This document shows, one piece after another, positions 29,956 to 40,284 of a DNA stretch of 64,000 bases. Each line of letters begins with the position of its first letter. Position 1 is the stretch's first letter. The notes under the pieces are model-generated. The model did not search any database. It was not told the origin of the DNA and saw only the letters and a list, made by a program, of their open reading frames with translations. A program made the translations under genes and the position numbers. The stretch comes from Methanospirillum stamsii (lineage in GTDB: Archaea; Halobacteriota; Methanomicrobia; Methanomicrobiales; Methanospirillaceae): assembly GCF_003173335.1 (NCBI RefSeq), contig NZ_QGMZ01000015.1, positions 1 to 64,000 on the forward strand, given 5' to 3'.

Positions 29956-30963
29956 ATGGAAGCTCGACACTATTCCCGTGATGATGCGGGTATAATGCAT
30001 TGCAATCTTTGTAATCATCATTGCAAAATTTCTGACACGAAGACCGGGATTTGCGGAGTCAGACGATCCATAAGGGGAGAACTGATTGCTGAAACCTATG
30101 GCAGGGTTACAGCCGAAGCTGTTGACCCCATCGAAAAAAAACCCCTGTTTCATTTCCTCCCCGGAACAACCTCATATTCACTGGGAAGTGCCGGCTGTAA
30201 CTTTTCCTGTAGTCATTGTCAGAACTGGCACATATCTCACGCATCTTTTGACAGTATGATGATGAAGACCATATCTCCGGAAGAAGGAGTCAAACGGGCT
30301 ATTTCCAAAGGGTGTTCATCTATCTCATGGACATACAATGAACCCACCATCTGGTTTGAATACACCCAGGACATGGCACGACTCGCCCATCAACAAGGAC
30401 TTAAAACCGTTTATGTAACGAACGGATATATGACCGAAGATGCACTGACTGACCTTGCGCCGGACCTTGATGCCTGGCGTGTTGATATCAAGGCTTTTAC
30501 CGAAGAATTTTATCATAAAGTCTGTCGAGCCAAGCTCCAGCCGGTTCTGGATACTACCATACGGGCGAAAGAACTGGGATTACACATCGAAATTGTAAAC
30601 CTGATAATACCCGGCCTGAATGATTCACCTGAAGAGACTACAAAACTTGTTTCATGGGTCATTGATAACCTCGGACCAGATATTCCGGTTCATTTTACAC
30701 GGTTTCATCCGGACTTCCAGATGCAGGAGATAAATGCCACACCGATAAGGACCCTTGAAAAAGCATTCCACATTGCAAAGGAAAAAGGGATCAGGTATCC
30801 TTACCTTGGGAATGTGCCCGGACATGAATTTGAACAGACATGGTGTCCTCACTGTAGCAACCTGCTCATCGGCAGAACAGGATACACAGTAAACCCGATA
30901 CACATAAAAGACGGTCGATGCACCCATTGTGGAAAGCAGACAGGAATAATTACCCGGTTATGA
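29956..30963 (+). CDS. amrS: AmmeMemoRadiSam system radical SAM enzyme
   Basis: The protein matches AmrS. An N-terminal extra cysteine block, CNLCNHHCKISDTKTGICGVR, is followed by the radical-SAM triad CNFSCSHCQNW near residue 76. Family blocks SWTYNEPTIWFEYTQDMARLA and HFTRFHPDFQM follow, and a C-terminal zinc-like CPHC and CTHCG pair lies near residues 298 and 322. Its exact reaction is not settled. The usual partners AMMECR1 and MEMO-like protein are not in this window. ATG at 29956 is likely; GTG at 29950 is an alternative. The stop overlaps the start of the Mut7-C gene (ATGA), so the two are coupled. Confidence 0.92.
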   Translation: MEARHYSRDDAGIMHCNLCNHHCKISDTKTGICGVRRSIRGELIAETYGRVTAEAVDPIEKKPLFHFLPGTTSYSLGSAGCNFSCSHCQNWHISHASFDSMMMKTISPEEGVKRAISKGCSSISWTYNEPTIWFEYTQDMARLAHQQGLKTVYVTNGYMTEDALTDLAPDLDAWRVDIKAFTEEFYHKVCRAKLQPVLDTTIRAKELGLHIEIVNLIIPGLNDSPEETTKLVSWVIDNLGPDIPVHFTRFHPDFQMQEINATPIRTLEKAFHIAKEKGIRYPYLGNVPGHEFEQTWCPHCSNLLIGRTGYTVNPIHIKDGRCTHCGKQTGIITRL

Positions 30964-31451
30964 CAACAGATCCACCGGAGAAAAGATTTATCTGTGACCG
31001 GATGGCAGGCTCACTCTGTAAATATCTTCGTTTTATGGGATATGACTGTAAGAGTGCAAATGATCTTCCATCCGGAAATCCCCGGGAAGACACCATGATC
31101 CTACAGATTGCCCGGGAGGAAAATAGGTATATTCTCACCCAGGATGCAGAACTTGCAAGAAGAGGAGAGAATTTAGCCTTACGGCTGGTATCTTCAGAAT
31201 TAGGAGACCAGATTATCCAGCTTGTTCATGCTGACCTCATTATCCCGGAGATAAGACTTACCCGTTGTTCACAATGTAATGCACTTCTGATCGAGGGGCC
31301 CTCTCTTTTAAATCAACAAAACCTCACCCCGGTTAGCACCCCGCTTGTTCACTGTCCGGTATGCCACAGACAATATTGGGAAGGCACACATACCCAGAAC
31401 ATGAGAAAGAACCTGGACCAGATAATTGAAAAAATTGATAAAACTACATGA
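30960..31451 (+). CDS. Mut7-C family RNase-like protein with zinc ribbon
   Basis: The 163-residue protein starts at ATG 30960, sharing bases with the amrS stop. It begins RFICDRMAGSLCKYLRFMGYD and carries ILTQDAELARRG, the PIN-like Mut7-C nuclease core with acidic residues (Asp near 11, Asp near 57). RCSQCNALL and CPVCHRQYWEG then form a C-terminal zinc ribbon. Mut7-C domains are predicted RNases related to the C terminus of the nematode Mut-7 exonuclease. Strict overlap with amrS suggests matched expression. The RNA substrate is unknown. Confidence 0.88.
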   Translation: MTTDPPEKRFICDRMAGSLCKYLRFMGYDCKSANDLPSGNPREDTMILQIAREENRYILTQDAELARRGENLALRLVSSELGDQIIQLVHADLIIPEIRLTRCSQCNALLIEGPSLLNQQNLTPVSTPLVHCPVCHRQYWEGTHTQNMRKNLDQIIEKIDKTT

Positions 31452-31472
31452 AACAGGGATAGGAAAATCTTT

Positions 31473-31931
31473 TTATTTTAGGACAATACCGAAAGAATCC
31501 CTGATTATCAGAGCTTTTTTTCCAGAACCGTTTTTTGGAACTCCAACCAGAGAATCTATCTCATCAGCTACCTGTTCAAGTTCGTCAAAAATTCTATCTG
31601 CATCACGGCGCATTTCCCTGATAGAATCACGAAGACTCCTTCTTCGGAGATGTATGAGTCTTCTTTCCCGGTACACTATACCGGACCTTGAGAGATTTCG
31701 CAGGTGATGATTCACCCTGCCGGATGATATGGCAAGAAGGGTGCTCAGTTCATCCGAAGTTATTCCGGATTCAATCGATCGCTCAAGTATTGCCCGAATA
31801 ATCTGGGTCGAAAGGTTGTTCAGGTCACGACCTGCCGAAAGACCCAGAGTATCGCAGAGCCAGTAAATCTCCTCGGTCAAATCTTTGCCAGTGGGACGAG
31901 GAATCTGTTGAAGGGTAAGCCGCTGATGCAT
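31473..31931 (-). CDS. Winged-helix transcription regulator, probable chaperonin-operon regulator
   Basis: The 152-residue protein has an HTH/winged-helix core: GITSDELSTLLAISSGRVNHHLRNLSRSGIVYRERRLIHLRRRSL (about residues 56-100) resembles ArsR-like or MarR-like folds, with a basic wing. A helical dimerisation segment SIREMRRDADRIFDELEQVADEIDSL follows. It is divergent from groES, and a perfect palindrome lies 24-40 bases before its own start. That makes it a good candidate for an autoregulated repressor of groES-groEL, by analogy with archaeal heat-shock regulators near their targets. The assignment rests on context; no binding data can be read from sequence. Confidence 0.8.
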   Translation of the reverse strand: MHQRLTLQQIPRPTGKDLTEEIYWLCDTLGLSAGRDLNNLSTQIIRAILERSIESGITSDELSTLLAISSGRVNHHLRNLSRSGIVYRERRLIHLRRRSLRDSIREMRRDADRIFDELEQVADEIDSLVGVPKNGSGKKALIIRDSFGIVLK

Positions 31932-31954
31932 AGTTGAAGTACATTGTCATTATT

Positions 31955-31971
31955 GTTGATATGATATCAAC
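31955..31971. promoter_or_regulatory. Perfect palindromic operator candidate between regulator and groES
   Basis: GTTGATA and TATCAAC flank a TGA spacer, giving seven perfect base pairs of symmetry in 17 bases. The site covers the expected TATA position of the divergent HTH regulator gene and lies about 35 bases before the groES TATA box. It could therefore control both. Confidence 0.6.
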
Positions 31972-32005
31972 ATTATCGAAATGATTCCAAGCGATAGAGA
32001 AAACC

Positions 32006-32013
32006 TTATATAG
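32006..32013 (+). promoter_or_regulatory. groES TATA box
   Basis: TTATATAG, preceded by an A-rich purine stretch (GAGAAAACC, BRE-like), lies about 52 bases before the groES ATG, which predicts a leader of roughly 25-30 bases. AAGGAG at 32051-32056 is the SD. Confidence 0.6.
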
Positions 32014-32064
32014 AATTTTTAATCAACAATTATGTGCACATTGCATTACAAAGGAGTTTAACGT

Positions 32065-33965
<1,901 letters not shown>

Positions 33966-33967
33966 TC

Positions 33968-33976
33968 TTTTTTTTT
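33968..33976 (+). terminator. T9 terminator after groEL
   Basis: Nine T residues begin three bases past the groEL stop and overlap the stop codon of the convergent small membrane protein. Confidence 0.6.
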
Positions 33977-34193
33977 ACATTTTAAATCGGTTTTTCTCTT
34001 TTTCCCGGTTATTGGATATATACATAACACCGAAAACAAGTCCGATACAAAAACATAATACTGCTGCTATTACCAGTTTCCAGGCCATATCAGCTGATTC
34101 TGCGGATACAGCCATTACCACAAATATCAGGCCGATGATACAGGCACCGGTTATCTCAAAAGCATATAAAAACCGTTCACCGAGCTGAACCAT
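33975..34193 (-). CDS. Small membrane protein, unknown function
   Basis: The 72-residue protein has two hydrophobic helices (about residues 13-30 and 38-60) and a charged tail (NNREKEKNRFKM). I see no family motif. It is convergent with groEL and lies 39 bases upstream of a secreted subtilase on the same strand. The coding call rests on its clean two-helix pattern, length and position; expression is unproven. Confidence 0.5.
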   Translation of the reverse strand: MVQLGERFLYAFEITGACIIGLIFVVMAVSAESADMAWKLVIAAVLCFCIGLVFGVMYISNNREKEKNRFKM

Positions 34194-34232
34194 TATTCAT
34201 ATTTCACTGTAAAAACCTAGATACTTTGTGCT

Positions 34233-36032
34233 TCAGAGGGAGGGATTAAATATCCCATCTGAATCCATATAAATCCAGAATGCTGAAAAAGGCTGGATTG
34301 TCCGGTTATCTGCATACCGACCGGTTGCTCCGTTGATAATAGCCGGATCATACTTTTGATGTGTTGCATTAAAGGGAAGAATACTGACCCAGGTGAAATT
34401 ATCTCCGGCAGGAAGATTACAAGCGGATAGTTCAGAGTAGCCAGGCGACCCGATAAGGTTCCATCCCCCGGTTACATTTCTTGATATATTTTCATTCGCA
34501 TCAAGAACAAGCGGGACCGAAACAGGTTTTTCAGAATAAACCAGGGTACCAAATAATGGATCAAGGGTTTTTTCCGGATTCTGCGGAGTCCATCCTGCAT
34601 CTTTGCCCATGTATGACCAGATGGTATGACTGTCAGTATTAACTTTTGAAAAGAGTTCCCTGCATGTCTTGGCTGACTTTAAGGGAGCCGGGACAGAGAT
34701 GAAATTCCAGCCGGGTGTAAGAGTCAGAGAATGGAGAGTGGTATTTTTGAGCCCGCCGTCGCGGCGTATTTCCCGGGTATTATTTACGACGGAAAACGCT
34801 TGCAGGGTCTTTTGGAGTGTCAAATCTTCAGCAGCCTGCATTGCTTTTGGAAGTGTTACCAGACCATACCCATAATAAATATCCCGGCCACATCTGCCAA
34901 GGTCAGTTGCGGAGGTCTGCATTACCTGCCTTATTTCAGGAAGAGATAACCCGGGATAGGCTTCATGGATGAGAGATGCAATTCCGGTAACTTCTGCGGC
35001 GGCAAAACTTGTCCCTCTTCCCTTGCAATAAGAGTTATCCGGGCATGCAGAGATGATGTCCTCACCCGGGGCAACAAATTCCGTATAGATACCATAATTG
35101 GAGAAATATGAAAGCCCATCTGATGGGGCGATTGATCCCACGGATATTACGTTAAAATTGTCAGAAGGATAATGAACGGAGTTTGAATCTTCATTTCCTG
35201 CGGAAGCGATAAGCAGACATCCCTTCTCTGCAGCATATGAAAGAGCACGCTCCTCTGCAAGTGATGGTTCGGTTCCTCCATATCCCATAAGAATAATCTC
35301 TGCACCATTATCTGCAGCATGACCAATGGCAAGAGCTGAACGCGAAGCTGCGATTGAATCTCCATTTATTCCAATCCGTTCAGGAATAATAGTAAGCGAT
35401 GAATTCTTATGGTCTGAATTATTGCCGGCTATCATGGAAACAATACTGCATAACGCAGTGCCATGCCCGTCACTGTCTTCAGTTCTGCTATCCTGACCTA
35501 TCCAGTCATAACCACCGGCAATTTTTCCGATATCCGGATGACTCCCATCCACTCCGGTATCAATTACCGCCACGTTACATGGTGAAAGATTTCGGTCAGT
35601 ATCCCAAAGATGAATGCCCATCCGGCTGAATGCCCATTGATCAGGAGAACTGTTTGTTATCGTTTCATCACGGGAGATTGTCCCGGATATCCGCTCTGCA
35701 TCCTGTTCTACTTCACTAACCCAAGGGCAGTTCAGGAGTTCATTGGTGATGTATTTCGTCTCATTCCGGTCAGTTTCAACGACGATAAACCCGAGTGAAG
35801 ATGAACGAAGTGATAATGTGGTATTTTGAGGAAGGGAAAGATCCTCAGGAAGAGGGTCATATCCTCCCGATGAATTTGGAGCAGTGTACACCACAAGGCG
35901 CACCGGCATATCATCACTTTCTGCTCCATAAACACCCGAAGGTATAACGAAAACCAGAATTATGCCTGCTAATAAGAAGAAAAATTTACAGCATCCGCTC
36001 TTATTCAGGCATCTGCAACTATTCCCCACCAT
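34233..36032 (-). CDS. Secreted S8 family serine protease (subtilase)
   Basis: The 599-residue precursor has an N-terminal signal/anchor (about 16-36) and a propeptide-like segment (about 40-115). The catalytic domain has Asp158 in VAVIDTGVDGSHPD, His190 in DGHGTALC, oxyanion Asn280 in ASAGNEDS and Ser342 in RGTSFAAAEV, so the triad is complete. The last ~150 residues form a beta-rich module (LTPGWNFISVPAPLKS, then GGWNLIGSPGYSEL) also found in the next gene. It should act outside the cell, perhaps in degrading or maturing surface protein. It lies 60 bases from a second subtilase in tandem, same strand; the two share the C-terminal module, which suggests duplication. Confidence 0.92.
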   Translation of the reverse strand: MVGNSCRCLNKSGCCKFFFLLAGIILVFVIPSGVYGAESDDMPVRLVVYTAPNSSGGYDPLPEDLSLPQNTTLSLRSSSLGFIVVETDRNETKYITNELLNCPWVSEVEQDAERISGTISRDETITNSSPDQWAFSRMGIHLWDTDRNLSPCNVAVIDTGVDGSHPDIGKIAGGYDWIGQDSRTEDSDGHGTALCSIVSMIAGNNSDHKNSSLTIIPERIGINGDSIAASRSALAIGHAADNGAEIILMGYGGTEPSLAEERALSYAAEKGCLLIASAGNEDSNSVHYPSDNFNVISVGSIAPSDGLSYFSNYGIYTEFVAPGEDIISACPDNSYCKGRGTSFAAAEVTGIASLIHEAYPGLSLPEIRQVMQTSATDLGRCGRDIYYGYGLVTLPKAMQAAEDLTLQKTLQAFSVVNNTREIRRDGGLKNTTLHSLTLTPGWNFISVPAPLKSAKTCRELFSKVNTDSHTIWSYMGKDAGWTPQNPEKTLDPLFGTLVYSEKPVSVPLVLDANENISRNVTGGWNLIGSPGYSELSACNLPAGDNFTWVSILPFNATHQKYDPAIINGATGRYADNRTIQPFSAFWIYMDSDGIFNPSL

Positions 36033-36092
36033 GTTGACTGCCCGAGTACTTCATCATCTGTACCACGGAGACAAAAACCCTCCTGTTTGGTA

Positions 36093-38741
36093 TCAGACAG
36101 GAAAGAGTATTCCGGGACGGTTCATATACACCCACCATCCTTCCGCCGGATAGAGTAACCGGTTTTTAGAATATGTCCCGGATCCGCCATTGATGATTGA
36201 GGGGCGAAATGACTGGGTACTGGAATCATACACAAGTATGGTCGTCCAGGCATCAGATAGCGGAGACAGAAGTTCCCCGGCAGTAATACTTTCCCTTCCC
36301 GGAACACCTGCCGGATTCCACCCGGTATGAAGTTCTTTGAAGGTCTGGTTTACCCCTGAATTATCAAACGGAAATATCAAATCCAGCTTTTCCGGACTAT
36401 AAACCCATATAACATCCATCTGCTCTAATTGTTCGAAGGGCTTGACCGGATTCCAAAGCCTCTTTTCTGCATCATACCGCCAGATACTGTGTGTATCGGT
36501 ACTCATATTCTCAAATAATTGTCCGGTGGTGTTCCCTTCCTCTAAGGGATAGGGAATTGAGATCATATTCCATCCAGGATTGAGGGTGATATTCTCTGCA
36601 TTCTCATAATTTCGTGGTTTGAAAGTACAAACAACAGAAGAAGCAGATACTGATGAATTTACAGAAAAATTATCGAGAGAACAGAAGTTTTCTCCTGAAG
36701 GCAGGCCATAACCGATATCCGGATTCCATTTTTTTCCGGTCTCGTTCTTCGTTGTTCCATTAATGAGTATCTCACGAATCTCATCCTCCCGAAGTGAGGG
36801 ATTGGCACTCCAGATAAGAGCAGCAAGACCTGCAATATGGGGAGCTGCGGCACTTGTTCCGGTGAAAACTGCCTGCTGCATATTCCCGGTCAGGACCGTG
36901 ATGTGATCCGGGGCAACAAGATCAGGTTTTTTTCTTTGTTCTGGAACCGGATACCTGATAGTAACCGGACCGATAGAAGAATAATCCTGAATTTTTAGTC
37001 TTTTTAAATCCGGAGCGACGGCACCAACGGTCAGTGCATTTGTTACCGTCTGCTGACCAAATACAGAATCTTCCGGGGTATTCGGGGAAACCTCAATAGA
37101 TCGTCCTGAAAGAGGCAGGACATATATTTCAAGGAGTGCATCATCTGCTGCTGCCTGCACAACTCTGATGGAGTATTCTTTTTTAGAACTCCCATGATTT
37201 AGAAATCTGACCCATTCCATCGGATCGTCATCACCGTCCTGCAGATTGACCGAACGAGCAATCTCCCGGCCTGAATCGTCATATAAAAAGAGATCGTAAT
37301 TATTGGATGATGCACCAAACCGGTCATCCCACTGAAGGATTACATGGCCGGAAATACCTGGCGGGACGGTAAAATACATGTCTTTTCCCTTTGAACCGTT
37401 AAACATCTGCCACTTGTACCCCTGGTCTTCATACCCGCTAAAAGGGGCCTGATAATGCTCCTCTGCAAAGTTTCCAGCAGCGGTTATTGAAAGAATCCGG
37501 TACGAAAGTACCCGGTCATTGATGTTCTGACTGATGTACCCGTCTTCAAAAAACGGCTCTACATAGGTAATGTCATCACAAATTATCCTGCAGCCGTGAA
37601 TGATGAGTTGATCAAGAGCTTTGACATATTCTATCTGACTCTCGCCCCTGTCATGAAAGATAAGTGTTGCATTTGGTGCGATATCATGGATGATCTGCAG
37701 CATAGCGGTCCCTTCGTCCCCACCGACTTTATCAGATAAAACTTTCACAGAGGGTAATTCTCCGGCTGCTATCATATCTTCAAGACCGTCCACCCCATCC
37801 GAGATGACTCCTACACATATTCCTTCACCGGATATTCCGGTCTGGTTCCGAAGATTCCGGGTCTCCAGAATGTAATCTCCTTCGGTAGTGACTTCAGATG
37901 TCCGGGGTGGAATCTGAACCATAAGGGAGATAATATTTTCTTGCATGGCAAGTCTGGTAATATTTGATACCGATATCCATCCTCCGATTCTTCCGTAGTC
38001 AGAATCCTGTGAGGTTTCAGAAAAAAAGGATTCGATTTTGGTAAGGGGAGAAGAATCCCTGGTTTTTGCTAAAATCCGGACTTCTACCTCCTCTCCCTGT
38101 ATCCTCACCTCTCCGGTTTTTTCCATCAGAGCCATTGAATCGGCCCGTGACTGACCGGGTGAGAGGTACTGGTCATCAACTAACTGGAGAAGATCTGTTG
38201 ATAATTTAGTTTTCCATTCCCGGTCCCGGGTTTTAACGGAGGTACTATCAGGTGTTGCACCAGATGTTGAATCAGGCGTTGTATTATTGGTAATTATCTC
38301 AAACGATCCAGAACCTGCCGGAGGAAAAACCGGAATGATACTTCTTATCCCGTCTTTTGCCCCCAGAGCAGTAAGGTTTTCAGATGTCACCCATCCGCTG
38401 ATTATATGATAGGAAGTATCTTCTGCAACCTGAGTCAGGAAAGGAAGAATATCTATAGATATCCTGCCATCTTCAAGTTCCACCATAACATGAACAGACC
38501 ATATGCCGGAGTTATCTCTTTTTATCTGTCCGTTTGATTCCATTCCAAGGATGATATCCTCAGGTGACTGGCCTGCCGGACAATAACTTTTGTCAAGTAG
38601 TTGGAGAAGATCGCTTGAAAGAGTTGAGTATATCTGACTTTTTTTCTCCTCCCCGGACATAACAGGAAGAGCTGTGCTAATCGAAAGGCTCAGAAAAATC
38701 AGCAGGATAAGTATTGAATGAAGATAGAATCCCGTTCGCAC
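36093..38741 (-). CDS. Large secreted S8-like peptidase with duplicated N-terminal domain
   Basis: The 882-residue precursor has a signal peptide (about 8-29). Two copies of an N-terminal domain follow (about 37-137 and 177-280: LSSDLLQLLDKSYCPAGQSP versus LSTDLLQLVDDQYLSPGQSR), joined by a short TPDSTS repeat. In the peptidase domain Asp315 (VISDGVDG) and the serine motif FTGTSAAAPHIAG are present. The usual His-Gly-Thr is Glu-Gly-Thr (DEGTAMLQIIHDIAP, Glu343). Some bacterial S8 relatives share this EG-x-AM form, so it may be a variant triad or an inactive protease. The C-terminal beta module (GWNMISIPYPLEEG, GWNPAGVPGRES) matches the tandem neighbour. Confidence 0.88.
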   Translation of the reverse strand: MRTGFYLHSILILLIFLSLSISTALPVMSGEEKKSQIYSTLSSDLLQLLDKSYCPAGQSPEDIILGMESNGQIKRDNSGIWSVHVMVELEDGRISIDILPFLTQVAEDTSYHIISGWVTSENLTALGAKDGIRSIIPVFPPAGSGSFEIITNNTTPDSTSGATPDSTSVKTRDREWKTKLSTDLLQLVDDQYLSPGQSRADSMALMEKTGEVRIQGEEVEVRILAKTRDSSPLTKIESFFSETSQDSDYGRIGGWISVSNITRLAMQENIISLMVQIPPRTSEVTTEGDYILETRNLRNQTGISGEGICVGVISDGVDGLEDMIAAGELPSVKVLSDKVGGDEGTAMLQIIHDIAPNATLIFHDRGESQIEYVKALDQLIIHGCRIICDDITYVEPFFEDGYISQNINDRVLSYRILSITAAGNFAEEHYQAPFSGYEDQGYKWQMFNGSKGKDMYFTVPPGISGHVILQWDDRFGASSNNYDLFLYDDSGREIARSVNLQDGDDDPMEWVRFLNHGSSKKEYSIRVVQAAADDALLEIYVLPLSGRSIEVSPNTPEDSVFGQQTVTNALTVGAVAPDLKRLKIQDYSSIGPVTIRYPVPEQRKKPDLVAPDHITVLTGNMQQAVFTGTSAAAPHIAGLAALIWSANPSLREDEIREILINGTTKNETGKKWNPDIGYGLPSGENFCSLDNFSVNSSVSASSVVCTFKPRNYENAENITLNPGWNMISIPYPLEEGNTTGQLFENMSTDTHSIWRYDAEKRLWNPVKPFEQLEQMDVIWVYSPEKLDLIFPFDNSGVNQTFKELHTGWNPAGVPGRESITAGELLSPLSDAWTTILVYDSSTQSFRPSIINGGSGTYSKNRLLYPAEGWWVYMNRPGILFPV

Positions 38742-38836
38742 CGGTACACCAGTGAGAAATTAATTTATCATGAATCTTAAGAAGCCTTTCGTCACATATA
38801 CCCGTATTTTATCCTTGAACTGCAAACCTAAATGAC

Positions 38837-40153
38837 ATGGATGTTGAGGGTTATGCCCGTAAAAATCTTGCAAAAGGCAGGGCGTCCCAGGATATAATAT
38901 CAGATCTTGCTGACCGGATTTTGGAAATAAAAGATACCAGTCGTGAATATGCTCTCCAGTTTGCAAAAGCGGTTCTTGTTGAAGTTCAGGCAACCTCCGG
39001 AATTACCAGTGATATTCTGACCTATCAAAAGGCCGGTGTGTCAATGGGTGCATTCGGGGTTGGTTCACGAGGGACCGGAGATTTTTTTGCTCACCGGAAA
39101 ATTGCCGAAATCATCGGTAAATCCGGAGCCACCGTCGGAGTTGAGGATATGGACGACGCCGGTGTTGTGCAGGCAGGGGGACAGTTTATCGTCTGTACTG
39201 TGGACGGGATGCATTCAAGGCTTTCAGATTTTCCATTTCTTGCAGGTTTTCATGTAACCCGTGCCACACTTCGGGATTGTTATGTTATGGGCGCAAAGCC
39301 AGTGATGCTTTTTTCGGATATCCATGTTGCTGATGACGGGGATGTCGCGAAAATTTTTGATTATACCGCCGGAGTCACGACGGTTGGTGAACTCACCAAT
39401 GTTCCCCTGGTGAGCGGCTCTACTCTCCGGATTGGTGGAGATATGGTCATTGGAGAAAGGATGACCGGGTGTGTCGGAACAGTCGGTGTGGCAGACCATA
39501 TTACCGCTCGACGACAAGCTGCACCGGGAGATTTGCTTTTAATGACTGAAGGAGCAGGAGGAGGAACCATTGCAACAACTGCTCTTTATTATGGATATCA
39601 TGATGTCGTTGACAGGACCATCAACCTGACTTTCCTTCGGGCCGCAGACGCACTTATCTCAAGCGACCTTTTGAATTCCATTCATGCCATGACAGATGTG
39701 ACGAACGGGGGTCTTCGTGGAGATGTTCATGAAATGGCAAAAACGGCAAATCTCCGGTTTGTTGTAGAAGAAAAGGATGTGAGCAGTCTTGTTGATCCAC
39801 AAGTCTTCCGGATGCTGATGGAACTTGAGATTGACCCGCTCGGAGTTTCTCTTGATTCTCTGTTAATCATCGCTCCTCCAAAAACCATTGCAGCGGTACA
39901 AAATTTACTTTCCGGAATCGGTGTAAAATCAATCGTAGTCGGGAGGGTTGAAAATGGAAACCCGGAGCCGGTTCTTATCCGGAACGGATTAGAAGAGCCA
40001 TTTAACCCACGGTTCAGGGAAGCTGCATACACACCACTTAAAAAACTGGTCGAAAAAGAACAGGCAGATTTTGAGATGATGAAAAAAGCAGTTAACCTGG
40101 CCGCTGAAGCAGCAATTGCAAAAAAACAGAGAGTAATAAAGAGATTGTCATGA
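38837..40153 (+). CDS. AIR synthase-related protein (PurM/HypE/SelD-like)
   Basis: The 438-residue protein has the two-domain PurM-like ATP-binding fold. An N-terminal helical extension (1-60) precedes GVSMGAFGVGSRGTGDFFAHRKIA. VGVEDMDDAGVV holds the acidic metal/ATP residues, YVMGAKPVMLFSDIHVADDGD follows, and the C-terminal domain has PGDLLLMTEGAGGG and AMTDVTNGGLRGDVHEMA. It is not a standard PurM or HypE; in methanogens such paralogs are conserved but of unknown substrate. The start is near where a leaderless transcript from TATTTTATC (about 38803) would begin. It stands apart from its neighbours. Confidence 0.85.
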   Translation: MDVEGYARKNLAKGRASQDIISDLADRILEIKDTSREYALQFAKAVLVEVQATSGITSDILTYQKAGVSMGAFGVGSRGTGDFFAHRKIAEIIGKSGATVGVEDMDDAGVVQAGGQFIVCTVDGMHSRLSDFPFLAGFHVTRATLRDCYVMGAKPVMLFSDIHVADDGDVAKIFDYTAGVTTVGELTNVPLVSGSTLRIGGDMVIGERMTGCVGTVGVADHITARRQAAPGDLLLMTEGAGGGTIATTALYYGYHDVVDRTINLTFLRAADALISSDLLNSIHAMTDVTNGGLRGDVHEMAKTANLRFVVEEKDVSSLVDPQVFRMLMELEIDPLGVSLDSLLIIAPPKTIAAVQNLLSGIGVKSIVVGRVENGNPEPVLIRNGLEEPFNPRFREAAYTPLKKLVEKEQADFEMMKKAVNLAAEAAIAKKQRVIKRLS

Positions 40154-40181
40154 TGATTTTTTCGGGATTACAATAAAAATC

Positions 40182-40188
40182 TTTTTTT
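40182..40188 (+). terminator. T7 terminator after AIR synthase-related gene
   Basis: Seven T residues lie about 30 bases past the stop, preceded by an A-rich run. Confidence 0.4.
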
Positions 40189-40284
40189 GCCTTTGTGATT
40201 CTCCATCGATGTCAGCTATTTTCAGGTCAAAACGATTATTATATCATGAAGTAAGAGAATAGCAAATCACTTCCCGGGTGAGCC

